From Steromphala cineraria (taxonomy: Eukaryota; Mollusca; Gastropoda; Trochida; Trochidae), in the NCBI GenBank assembly GCA_916613615.1, contig OU744726.1:56064987-56128986 (forward strand): a DNA stretch of 64,000 bases. Reading direction: 5' to 3'. Under the pieces are notes generated by a model, which did not search any database, was not told the origin of the DNA, and was given only the letters and a program-made list of their open reading frames with translations. Positions 22,853-35,500 of this stretch are shown one piece after another (within the stretch, counting starts at the first letter, position 1; each line of letters begins with the position of its first letter). The position numbers and the translations under genes were made by a program.

Positions 22853-23282
22853 CCGATCAAGTTTGTTGTCATCATATTGCACATGTTCCTAATAAACGTT
22901 ACAGTAGAATATTCGCACAGATATAAAGGAAACATACCCTTAGTTATGTCAGTTGATTAATTCTTAGTTGATTCCAACCAAGCCTTATCTACATGTAAGA
23001 ACTAATCACTAGAATGTCATCGTCTCGCGTATGTGTACAGCTCCTTGCGTAATGACTGTCATGACTCGCTCATATGACGTCACTTACGGAAATAGCCGAA
23101 CTGCGACGGGAAAATATGCATACGGTCAGCCATGTCGTCAACTTTTCGATGTTTCGGGCAAGAAACGTGAAAAAATATGTTTGTCTCTAAAATGTTGTTC
23201 TTAACTGATTTAAATGTTGCAAAGGATTTGAATTAGTTGTTAATAATTGTTTATTGTAAAATCCTTTAATAGAGAACTCCTT

Positions 23283-24391
23283 TGGATACATCCCGACACC
23301 CACTGAGTGTCTTGTATATGTCAATACATCCCGACACCCACTGAGTGTCTTGTATATATATGTCAATACATCCCGACACCCACTGAGTGTCTAGTATATG
23401 TCAATACATCCCGACACCCACTGAGTGTCTAGTATATGTCAATACATCCCGACACCCACTGAGTGTCTAGTATATGTCAATACATCCCGACACCCACTGA
23501 GTGTCTTGTATATGTCAATACATCCCGACACCCACTGGGTGTCTAGTATATGTCAATACATCCCGACACCCACTGAGTGTCTAGTATATGTCAATACATC
23601 CCGACACCCACTGAGTGTCTAGTATATGTCAATACATCCCGACACCCACTGAGTGTCTAGCATATGTCAATACATCCCGACACCCACTAAGTGTCATGTA
23701 TATGTCAATACATCCCGACACCCACTGAGTGTCTTGTATATGTCAATACATCCCGACACCCACTGAGTGTCTAGTATATGTCAATACATCCCGACACCCA
23801 CTGAGTGTCTAGTATATGTCAATACATCCCGACACCCACTGAGTGTCTTGTATATGTCAATACATCCCGACACCCACTGAGTGTCTAGTATATGTCAATA
23901 CATCCCGACACCCACTGAGGGTCTAGTATATGTCAATACATCCCGACACCCACTGAGTGTCTAGTATATGTCAATACATCCCGACACCCACTGAGTGTCT
24001 TGTATATGTCAATACATCCCGACACCCACTGAGTGTCTTGTATATGTCAATACATCCCGACACCCACTGAGTGTCTTGTATATGTCAATACATCCCGACA
24101 CCCACTGAGTGTCTTGTATATGTCAATACATCCCGACACCCACTGAGTGTCTAGTATATGTCAATACATCCCGACACCCACTGAGTGTCTTGTATATGTC
24201 AATACATCCCGACACCCACTGAGTGTCTTGTATATCTCAATACATCCCGACACCCACTGAGTGTCTAGTATATGTCAATACATCCCGACACCCACTGAGT
24301 GTCTTGTATATGTCAATACATCCCGACACCCACTGAGTGTCTAGTATATGTCAATACATCCCGACACCCACTGAGCGTCTTGTATATGTCA
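23283..24391. repeat. 38-bp minisatellite, about 29 copies
   Basis: Unit of exactly 38 bp: ACATCCCGACACCCACTG AGTGTCTAGTATATGTCAAT. Copies are almost identical, alternating mainly between CTAGTAT and CTTGTAT variants. One early copy has an extra TATA. Each unit contains CACTGAGTG and GACAC…GTGTC, so it can form a small hairpin. Lies midway between the divergent HAL and AMDHD1 starts. Confidence 0.98.
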
Positions 24392-25684
24392 ATACATATG
24401 ACTCGATAATAAGACATGCAAGTTAGTGTGAAATTTGCTTCCAAAATTTATTAAAACTTACTTAGTAACAAATCAATATTCACTAATGGTTCTCCCCTCC
24501 CCTCACGTCTAACACCTGCACTGGAATATGAACCATTAACAAATACAAGTATTTGCGAATTGTATACTCGCAATGTCAATGTGTGTTATCAAATAGCATA
24601 TATAGGTGACAAACTTTATGATAAAATAAAAAATAATACATTTATAGATAAATGGCTACTTTGCTTGTTTACCACAAACGGCTGAATGTCCATGCGTCAG
24701 TGTCGTTATTAGTAATTGTTATTAGATATTTACAATATGTGTATTTAGTCTAAAAGAATTTCTGGTGCTGTCGAGGAAATGTAGGTTTATAATGTTGTAT
24801 ATCCAAAAAATAATACTGTTCATCGAAAATAAGAAACATGCCGCTCCAATGCTTTGTAGTGAATCACAATTGGAGGTCAATACCTGGAACAGAACCAACT
24901 GTAAAATGCCCGTTATGGTACGGTGGAAAAGCAATCTAATTTACAACAAATCAACAACTTACTTTTATTGTAGTTACCAAATAAATAAACAAGTCGGCTT
25001 TATTCCCCCGCCTACTAAGACAAGTGTGAAAGATATTGAACACAAATTATTTCTTTTAGTAAATCTTACCAATATTTTAAGTTTGAAACTATCAGATAAT
25101 CGATAATGCATTCATCTGATACAAGAAAAAAATTTATAGCCAGAGTTTTGAGTACGAATCATCATATGATAATGGACAAGCCAGCCACATCATATTGACG
25201 TACAAGAGAGAACAATTTCTTTCAATGACTAAATTTCTTATAGTTTAAGTTGTTGTATTTTGAAATCACATCAAACATCCGTGGAACTGATGCCGAGGGA
25301 TTTTCTTTAAAAGTTCACATTAAACATAAATTGATAATAATGTAATTTATTTTAGTCCAAAGCAACATTTTTTTAGAGTTTCCAATCTGTATAGATTTTC
25401 ATGTATGGGCGCTTCCGTGAAAAGTAATCTTAAGCCTCTCGTGTAGTACCGATGAGCTTGAAAACCAAAAACTAGCAAAATGGAATGACAGTCGTCGATT
25501 TTTATTCTTTGTTATGGCGGTTTCTACTGAAACGACGGATACGATTTCATTTCAAGAACAGAATTCAAACCACCTACGAATATCACTGATACCGTCCTAT
25601 TTCATAGAGTCAATATTCTGTGCACTTGTTTTCAGTTTTGTCACATCCCTATTGCACAGTACACAACCCCGTTAACTTGTAGCT

Positions 25685-25855
25685 CACATCTAAACTGACT
25701 GCCAAAAGAAACTTTGCACCATTTTGTAATTATTCTGATTGAAGAATGAAAAACGATAGAAATTTACAACAAAGTACCTCTTATTAATCAATCATTTGTG
25801 TAAACAACCAGCGAATCCAAATTAAAGGTGGGAAACCCAGTTTTGCACTTATTTG
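25685..25855 (+). repeat. Dispersed repeat family, copy A
   Basis: About 170 bp sharing a long ordered similarity with 58105-58270: CAAAAGAAACTTT, TTATTCTGATT, AACAACCA and AATTAAAG.GGGAAA in the same order and orientation. No coding potential or terminal repeats seen. Confidence 0.75.
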
Positions 25856-27582
25856 ATCTGAAGTGGGCAGGGGTCAAAATTTTGGTTGTTCAGACCTTCG
25901 TTGAAATGATGTTTTCGCAATAATTTCGTTAAAGTACTAAAATTTGCTACTTTAGTACCAGGTTTGAGCAGCCCGAGTGTTATAACTTCCGAATCTGCCA
26001 TGAGTAACCAAAAAGGTCAAACGTTAAATTACGTCTGCTGTCAGCAGGTTTAACTTTACATTTTTGTCTGCATCGAAGCTTTTCCATAAATGGGAATGTG
26101 TGGACACAAGTCTTACTTGTCATATTGACACATCTTTGAGCCGTACAAATGGTAACCAGCCTTAAGAGCTCAACAATCGCAATTAAATCTTGTTATTGAA
26201 TGCCAATTCTGACGTTATAACTTCGAATAAAATTGCCATGTTTCGATGTTAAATGACCAATAGCTGTCAACTTAGCAGTCGATGAGCTCTGATTAGATCT
26301 GTCCAAGTTCATAAAGTGCACGAGAACATAACAACATGCCGACCTTTGATGTTTGCTATCTCTGACGTCACTAAGAGACAACGTTAGCGGTGGTCTAACG
26401 TCACAGATATCGGCTCTCATTCAGTGAAAAAAGGACTGTTTTTTGTGTATCATGGTTGTCAGCAATCTTCACAACCTTTCTGTACAGCCGGATCAAGTTA
26501 CCATTAGAAATGAAGGAACACTACCGATTTTTGTAAAAAGGGCTGTTTTGGATCAATTTTGTCAATTTTCAGAGGGGATTTGCGATATTTTTGCTATACC
26601 GTTTACTGCTTTTAAGGTGTTTTTATCACTATTGAAGTGACACACATTCATTATGGACAGTTATTAAACTTTTTCGTCACGTGACTAAGTTCCAGCAGGA
26701 ACGTCACGTGATTATGACATTTTTGCCATTTCTGCAAAAATGTATGATTATTGCTCAATTAAAAGTTTGAAACTTGAAAGTGTGGGTTTCAACTATGTCA
26801 TTGCCAACTTAAATGAAAATGTAAATATGAGATCATTTTCGAAATTTCAGTTTTAAAATTGCAAAATTTCTTTTGGAATTCAGTTTAGTTGCAGGTACAG
26901 CAACGTGCAGTTGACTTGGACCAAATAATGTTACTATCTCCCAGTCAATCCAGCTGTGAATGGGGAGCTCGTAGAGATTAAGAGTGATATTGAATTTGTG
27001 TGTCACGTGACTGCAGGTGTTGTATGATCCTAGGGAATGAAGATAGTATAATAAATGTGTCATGGACGATTATATCCGATGATCGAGGGAAAAATAAAAC
27101 GCCTTTGAACAGCGCTCACTGGGCTCACAATGGTGCTTTACAAATATTAGAAGTGTAGTATAGTATAGTTTGATATTTTCAATTCAAATTTTTTAATGCA
27201 TTTCTGACTGACAGTTGAACTTATTGCATTTCGCGAAGAGCAAGAAAATCTAAATCTTCGAAACCGAATGCCTTGTTTACATTCAACAGCCGTGAAGCAG
27301 CGTTATTGCTAGCACAAATAATTCTATCGCAACCATTGTTCAATGGAGACGACGTGTTGTTTTGTTTGGGTACATGCACATTTTAGTTCGAGAAGGTGAC
27401 ATTTCATATAGCATTATTTACATGACATTATTTGAATACATATGAAGGCTAATCGTAGGCTATTTCAAGTTTTCAATTACAGTGTTAACAAGGCTACATA
27501 CAGAGGAAGTTGATTAGTCTTTGAATAACAAGTGGCAGGTTGACCAGAATTTCATGTAATTTGAGTAGTTGCATGTCGATTA

Positions 27583-29025
27583 AGCGTTATATTTGGCAAT
27601 GTTATATGTTTTCTTTAGGTCATTCTTAATATATATTAAGTTTGGTTTCAGACCGTTTTGTTTTGTTTTGAAAATAGTGTATTTCACAGTGGTTGTTGTT
27701 ATCATATTCAGTACTCTGTTTCTGTACTCGGGATGTCCAAGACAAATGTTTCGTTTTGACAAGTTTATGCATGTTTCAGTCTCTGACTCTATCCATTCCT
27801 GAACTTTATTCCATATATTTCTAACGAAGGGACAGTCGAACAAACGATGACTTAAAGTCTCTTTCTCTTTTTCACAAAAACTGCATGTATTTTTATCTTT
27901 TAATTTCACCTTTTGCAAACGATCATTTGTCGGCAAAATTCTATGTAGAATGGAATATTGGAGCCTTTTTATTTTGGAATTTAGATTCGACTCAAAGGGT
28001 ATAGTATTTATGTTACACTATTCATTTTCATCAATTGAACATCCAAGATCTAGTTCCCATTTTTTTCTGTACTTGTATACCGTCGTTTTCTGTCTCTTGT
28101 AATATATCATAAAAGTTTCGACATCTCTTTTTCGTAGTGGCTATTTTTTCGATGAAGTATGGGATAAGATGCAAATCTAATTTTTTTTCTATTTTGATTT
28201 CGAATTTGAATAAATATGTTTTGATTGCCTGAATAATACCAGCATATTCTAGGAAATTTGTCTTACATTTGTATATTCCAGTTATTTCTGAATAATTTAG
28301 AATTTTACCGTCACATTTGATTAAATCATTTATCAGGTAAATACCTGATTTCGATACATTCTTATAATATATTGACTTGTTATTTATTTATGTTGTCATT
28401 ATTCCATATTGGTTGAGATAAGATATCAGATTGGGTTTTAGCGATTTCCCCCTTTTGTTTAATAAAGCATCCCCATGCCTTTAAAACGTCTTTCCTAAAG
28501 TCGTTTGTTTTTGTAGTACAAACTTTTTCCATCAGGGATGATTCAGTGTATTATTAGAAATCTCTATGAGTTGGCGATACGTTGATATAAAAAAGTTTCT
28601 TAATTTTGAGTTGCTATCAGAATTGAACAGTCTCTTTACCCAACTTATTTTTTGCGAAAAAAAATTATTTCTTATATCTGGAACTCTAATCCCACCCTCT
28701 TTGTAGCTATTTGTTATTATTTCTACGTTGAATTTTGAGCTTTTCGAGCTCTTTAAGTATATTTTCACTTAGGTTTGGAAGTGTCGTAAAGATATGATTT
28801 AGTTTAAGACTTTTCAAACAGTTGTTCTACCAAGCGGGTAAGTTCTCTCCCAAGCCACTGGTTCATCGTTATCCTATTATTTTCAGTTTATCTTTATAGT
28901 TTCTCTCTACCATTTCTGCCAAGTTATGTGTGAAGGTTATGCCAAGGATAGTCAAATCTGTTTTACACCAATCAACTTTGTAATCTTTGTATAATTTCTT
29001 TGTTGAGTGCTTTAAGGAGCCTATT
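27583..29025 (-). pseudogene. Tx1/L1-like LINE relic (RT thumb to C-terminus)
   Basis: Minus-strand pieces in order. Near 29.0-28.87 kb: KVDWCKTDLTILGITFTHNL and MVERNYKDKLKIIG. 28768-28532: a frame with EGGIRVPDI and KISWVKRLF. 27936-27580: a frame with CSFCEKEKETLSHRLFDCPF then VRNIWNK. These are typical of the C-terminal half of Tx1/L1-clade ORF2: linker after the RT, GG.R.PD block, and C..C…H…C near the end. Frameshifts and stops break it, and the 5' part is missing. It ends about 400 bp upstream of the AMDHD1 start codon. Confidence 0.82.
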
Positions 29026-29391
29026 CAAGGGAGACTACGTGTTTCCTAACGCTAGAAAGTTCTCGTTTTGTAACAGAAGCTGGAAGGGAATGAGATCCTC
29101 GAGTGCCTCATGCAATGAGTGTGTGTGTTTTTTAAATTAGCGATGAGCTGGTAAAACTTAGTTCAAAAGGATACAACATGGCATAGAGTGAATATGTTCC
29201 ACAAAAATTATTTAAATGACCAATCCTCAGAGATCTGACATGCTACACACAAACCTTTCGGTTTCCAAACAGATTGACCTGAAAATAGGTTGAGTCTCGT
29301 ACAGCCAAATGTGGATATGTTTGTATGCGTGGTCACGTGGAGTTGGTCTTGGTGATAGCGAGGGTGTTATCTGGACGCGAACGGCGTGAAG

Positions 29392-29393
<2 letters not shown>

Positions 29394-29427
<34 letters not shown>
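29394..29427. repeat. (GA)n microsatellite before the AMDHD1 start
   Basis: About 16 GA units ending 11 bp before the AMDHD1 ATG, inside the presumed promoter/5'UTR. GA tracts are often found at promoters, but function here is inference. Confidence 0.9.
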
Positions 29428-29437
29428 CAGAGCGGGT

Positions 29438-29580
29438 ATGGACGAGTACAAGCTGCTGGTGCGGGGGGCGAGTCAGGTGGTGCAGGTGTGTGGGGACGGG
29501 GCGCGCTCTGTTCGAGGGGAGGGTCTGCGTCACCCAGCCCTTCTTCAGGGCAGTTCAGGATACAGCGTCCTCGTCGCTTT
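29438..29580 (+). CDS. AMDHD1: AMDHD1 exon 1
   Basis: 143 nt, phase 2 out. It starts at GGGTATGG, a reasonable initiation context, and reads MDEYKLLVRGASQVVQVCG, matching the family's LL..A.QVV.VC start, then a segment with GYSVLVA. Donor GCTTT|GTGAGT. GC-rich, unlike the surrounding DNA. The (GA)n tract lies just upstream in the 5'UTR. Confidence 0.88.
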
Positions 29581-32500
29581 GTGAGTACCATGACCCATGT
29601 CTTCTTCCGTCAGCAAGACCTTTTTAATAACCTAGCGGGTCCATGTTGATACACTGAAAAACATTAACTTGTTATGATCGAATCCATTATTTCTTTCCCT
29701 CAACGTTGCCATGATATTAACTTATTTGAATACTTTGTCCTACAATCAAACGATCCATTGCCTGAAATACGTGAATTTTGAAAATGAAAACCTTAAATGG
29801 ATAAGATATATTATTTTATCTGAGTAGTTACAAATTATGTTAAATTCAAGGGTAGACCTTATTTCGTACGTCAATGTCGCCCTTGAACTTCAGCCCATTG
29901 AACGAAAAACATATCGAGTTAACTGTAGACACAGGAATCAACAACATGCCAACTGAAGTATTGAATGAAAATTCTCTTTCTATGAGAATTTTTGAAAGCA
30001 ATATTTATGATATTTAAAATCCACATAATTTCATTTAAGGATATACTTAATTGTACCTCTCTCATATTCTTACATTGACATTATACAGTTTTGAGAAAAC
30101 AAATAGATTTCAGAAAAGCTTTTCTATCCCGGTTTTGAATACTAAAACTATCATGTTCTCTATAAGAATATGTACTTGTGATCAACCTTGCAAATAGTCT
30201 TACCTGTTGATATATATGAGGCTATTATTCCGAACATAAAAACATATGTATACAAATGTAAAAACAATGTTTTAATAGACCATAGAAGAAGTCTATTTCG
30301 GGTCTGTAGGCCATCGGCCCATGTACAAAAGTCAATATGGCAAAATACAGATATTTGGAATTTCAATTTGTGGCTGATCGACATTCAAGGGCCCTTTTGA
30401 TAAATTAGGCACACATGAATAGGAAGAACAATATCATTAAACATGGAAGAGCTTCATCAATTTATAATTGTTTGCTAATGCTATTGCTAAATGTATTCCA
30501 TAGAGGCAATTGATTGATTCTAAGTATTACCTATTTATTACATTCAAACAGGAAGTAGATTTCACTACTACAGCTATCACAAACCATACAAACAACATAA
30601 GAAACATTTATCCTAGATATGCAATAATTAATAGGGAAATATAATATGATATTTTTAAATGGGTACCTCTTGAAGAATTCATAACATTGCTACAGTTATA
30701 TTTGTTTAGAACAATCAACTTACCTATTCTTATAAGTTTATATGAATAATGCTTCATTGCTATACAATTAATTCCTAACCCAATCAATATTTGTTTAAAA
30801 GGGTAGTGTTCTAGAAAGCCAGGTTACTGTACCAACATAATCTAATTGGAGCATATGATTATAACACCTGTTTATGGAAAGGATAATTATGAATCTTAAC
30901 AATTTAAAGCAAAGTGTAATACATTTAAGATGATCATCCAAATTTATACTATATCATTAAGTGAACGCTGCATTTCTTAAAACATGCAAACAAGTTGTTC
31001 TTGAATTTAGCAACAACATGTCTTTCTTGATATCCCCACACTCCTGCTCCGAACAACAAAATTTGTTAAATTTTACAATCCAAACGTTTAGATAATACAG
31101 TGATAGGAATATTTCTGAATTTATGCTGTAATTGTTTTCTAAATGTCAAAGCGTTACTGGCATTAGCAACTAGCGTAAAGGTATACAGGTTGAGCAATTT
31201 GTGCTCTCGTTTGCGATAGTAGTACAGCGTTGCCCAAAGTCAAAGGCACGAAGGGCTGATTCCTAAGTAAAAGTCTCACGGAACTCAAATCTATTTCTTA
31301 TATGGATTAAGATTTATTAAACAAATATTTAAAAAAGCGTCGTTAAAAGTAATATGCCACTTGGTCTCGTTTCCGTGGCAATCATTCATTAAAGTGTCGT
31401 TTCCATTATCGGTATGAGGATTTGTATCGTCAAGTAATATCAAGTCCTGCAAGGACACTTTTGAAAATCTCTGTCAAGGATGCCATTTCAAATATATAAA
31501 AGAAATAAGATTGCAACTTTTTGTATTGATTGAGTAAGTTCATGATTAAACAATATGACGTACAACGATGCTTTTTGCTTCTCTGGAGAGCATATATTAT
31601 TGTATGTAACCAATGATTTAACAGTTTTCTTAGTGTTTTTAGTCAATCTTCTTTTGCAAACATATGCTCGTTGATGGTGTAAATAGATTTGATGCACTGA
31701 AATAGCGTATCAAGGTCCACATTTTGAAGAATGAGAAATTTAAAAATCGCTCAGGGATGCTGGTAACTTCAAGTCTGGATGTTGGTAACATCAATGTGAC
31801 AATAAGGCATGTGGTGTTTTTTGACATGACATTATGATAATTATGTCCGACGTCATATCGTTAGTAGAGGACGGTGACCGAAGGCAGAAAGGAGGCAGGA
31901 GGAAGGCACTGGAATCGCCATGGTGGCACAAACGTCGTCATGGTCGCTGCATGGAGGCAGAAGGGTCTTGTAATGAACGGCTATGATTGCACCCAGGTCG
32001 CTGAAGGGTGGCACAAGGGTCGCAGAAGGGTCGCAATCAAAGGCAAAAGTTTGACTTTGCGACCGCTGAGCAACCCTTGCGACCATTGAGCGTCCTTGCT
32101 ACGTCCCTTCTGCCTCCTGGCAGCATTCTTTGTGCGTCCTTATTCGACGGCGTCCCAACTACGCATGCTCAAAACTTTGTGGCGTCCTTGAAATCCATTC
32201 CCGACCTCCCTGCATCTCGTGTGCGACCTCATGACGACCCTGGCAACCATTGTGCCTCCTCTGAGCGTACAATGGCGACCTTGTATGCATTTTGGTCGCA
32301 CAGAGGACGCACAATGGTGTGTGTGTGTGTGTGTGTGTAAAGTAGGCTTAAAGCCTGTAAGGCCCGATGGGCTTATGTCATGGCATGGTGTCCGGCGTCC
32401 GTCCGTCCATCCGTCCGTAAACTTTGTGGAATTTCGACTTCTTCACCAGAACCATAAGGCCTTGACTAGTGAGGTTTATAAATTATAGATTTTGTGACCC

Positions 32501-35500
32501 TGTGGCCCCTACTAAGGCCAAACCCTAAAGCAAAATCAAATGTAAAGCCTGATGAGCTACAGAGCCAATGGCTCTATTTTTCATAAATGACCTCATAGCA
32601 AAAGTCGGTCTTTGAATCAGCATGAACCTTCAAAATCACAAAATTATCAAAATTAAATTGAAAGAAAACTGCCTAAATTGAAAAAATGACCACTGATAAA
32701 GATCATGGCTTATCTAAAGGGAGTAGAAGTATTTGATCAACAATTTCAACCCAAGACTCAACAAGACATGAGATTGGGAACACTCAAAATTCATTGTCCT
32801 GCTATCCTCTTGCCAAGTATTTTGTCTATGAATGTCAACTATGGATCAATCATGTTATTTTTTATTCTAAAAATTCCGAAGTGGAATGTGTATACCTTCT
32901 CCTCTATGAAAACAGTTACAGTCGGCCAAATTTCGGTTGTCTAACACGTTCCCTCATATTTTTGTTATTTTTTCATATAAGGCATTTTAGTTCATTTGAA
33001 TAGTAAATATAAAAGCAAAACATCAGTACATCAAATTAATCAAATATTTCAATAGCACCAAACATCATTTTACAAAATAGGGGGTGCTGAATTATGTGTG
33101 TATATATCGCAATCGCGATGTTATGTGACCCAAACAGGGTTCAATTACATTGTGTTACTGTCAATGAGCCAGCTTAACCTAAAGTATGAAGCGGGCAAAT
33201 ATCATTGTTAAGTCATTGAAAAATTGATGGACTATTTGCCTGTAGTGCTTAACTTCTTGGTTCGCAAAACTTAAACTAAAGCAGTGTGTGGATGAACCCC
33301 TTACACATTCTATCTTTAGTCATATTTATCAAGACACAAATATCAGATTTTACACTCCTATGAAGTCGTGCCATGCGAATGCAAATTCATACGTGAGTAC
33401 TTTTGCACAATGAATAAATTTACGTCAAGTAAGGGTGCAAAGGCAATTTACACATCAAATCTGCACTGTGTGTAAAAAAATATCATGCGAACGCGTATCA
33501 AATTTACTCACACGTGTAACTATGCTAACTATGTGTAACTATCAGTATTATCTAAGTTTACCCAAAAAAGACAATGCAGAATTATTTAGTTCATTGTTAA
33601 GCTTGTCAGACGGAATTAGGTGATCACACAGTAGAGTATCGACAGTTGTAGATATTATATAGGTGTGCCAGAATTGTTCATATATTATGACGTGTAATTA
33701 ATAATACTGTTCTATTAACAGAGCGAAAATCTAAAATCGGAACATTATACTTGGATCCTTTCGTTTTTAAATAGCTTTGTATATATATGACTCAAATGAA
33801 TCATGGACTTCTTCGGTATCTTGCAAGGATGTGTAAATATCGTAAATAATAGATTGTACATCAAGTTACGCGATTGACTCCATCAAGCATATTTCTTTGA
33901 AATCATGTAGCATTATATATTATTAATAAATAATACGTAAATTTGTTTGAAATGTAATAATTCAGATATGTCATAAGATACGTTCACTTTACATTCATTT
34001 ACTTACACATGATATTAGACACACGTTCAAAAGTTGTACATGAAAACAACACATATGAATTTAATGTCATTTACGATTTATACGATATTATTGCATAACG
34101 TTTGTAATCTTAGTTTTTTAATGAAAGAATTCGAAAGCCATGGCATTTGGGAAGGTCCTCAAATAGTTTAAGTCACTTGCCTGTACCAATGACGCCCTTA
34201 ATGAAATAATCGTTTCATATAATAAAAACCATTTCGATAATCGTGGAGGTACTTCCTACTGATAGCGAAAATGGAATTACAAACACGAACTAAACACTTC
34301 AAATACTCGATTATGGGACAAAATGAGTTTTTTTCCTTCGTTCAGAGTAAAGTAAAATCAAATAACGTTTGCCATGTTTGAATCAAAGCATTCACTGACT
34401 ACCTCTAAAGATCTGTCAAGTTAATCAGTTAAAGTTCAAAGTTTAGTGATTATATATAATTAGTTGCATATCACACTTGTTTTATTAATTCCAACTAAGC
34501 TTATTTATGTAATTAGATAAATCATAAATCAATCATAAGGTCACATCCAAGAATAGTACAGTATATGTCATATCGACGTATTGAGCAACAACCTTAAGAC
34601 ATGAGCTAAATCGGTTTTGGTTTGAATTCAACGAATTTCAATGAATAGAATTTACATTTCCTTTTGATTAAAAACAATTCTAATGCTAAAATCATTGGTT
34701 TCGGCATGTCATTTCGTTGAAGTATTTCAGTGTGATACTTTAAAATTTGCATAGATAAGTATGTACTTTAATTTCATAATTAACCCCGTTGTTTCGCATC
34801 GTATCATATCAACGACAGTACTAAGCAAACTGCTTCGTCGTTACCGACATCGTTCATCTGTCGTTACCAACATCTTGTGTTAAACTTTTTTAAAGTTACC
34901 AGCATCCCAGAGAGATTTTTAAGTTGCTCATTTCACAAGACGTGGACTTTTATGTGCAAATTCAGTGCATCAAATCTATTTACACCATTAAAGAGCTATG
35001 TGTGCAATCGAGATTGACTAAAAACACTTAAAAAAACTGTTAAATCATGTAAAATACTCGCGAGGCGAGCTTTCCTTCCGCCATCTTTGGATGTTGGTAA
35101 CGATCGTTACCAACATAACCTTAGGTACAGTGATTATGCATTACAGGCCTACAATTGCAACCAGTTAAACCGACTGATACATATCAAAGAGGCCTTTTCA
35201 AAGAAGATGTGCAGACAACAGCCTTTTTGAGAACTTAAGACAAACTTGGAAGATAAGCCACTGTTCTGTAGTTTTCCACAGATGCACTTACTTGGATTTT
35301 TTTTCTAACAACTGTCTTCTTGAAAGCCATTGAAACAGTTGCTGTCGGTAGTCTGAGATAGCATAGTTAAGTCATGTCAAGATAATACATGGTTCATTGC
35401 ACAAATTATTGGTTAAGTTGTTTCAATAATCTACAAAATCAGCGAAGAACTTATTACAAGTCATCACATTTTACAAAATTCCGCAGTTCATCTTTACATG

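Larger units (their letters stand above)
18364..29437. other. Intergenic region between divergent HAL and AMDHD1
   Basis: 11.07 kb holding the upstream regions of both genes. It contains a 100-bp hairpin (19.95 kb), an MITE (22.6 kb), the 38-bp minisatellite (23.28-24.39 kb), a dispersed repeat copy (25.69 kb) and a Tx1/L1-like relic (27.58-29.03 kb). Nothing is recognised in 18.4-19.9, 20.1-22.6, 24.4-25.6 and 25.9-27.5 kb, apart from scattered TGACGTCA and CACGTG palindromes. Confidence 0.7.

Noticed and set aside
23425..23622. Repetitive 65-residue ORF in the minisatellite
   Set aside because: The 38-bp unit is not a multiple of three, so the frame rotates. There is no start/stop logic or family support.
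29325..29649. ORFs with RERERERER or SLSLSL stretches
   Set aside because: Produced by the GA repeat and by frames other than AMDHD1 exon 1.
31853..32340. Overlapping ORFs on both strands
   Set aside because: They come from a GC-rich degenerate foldback with few stops. There is no family similarity and no splice context.
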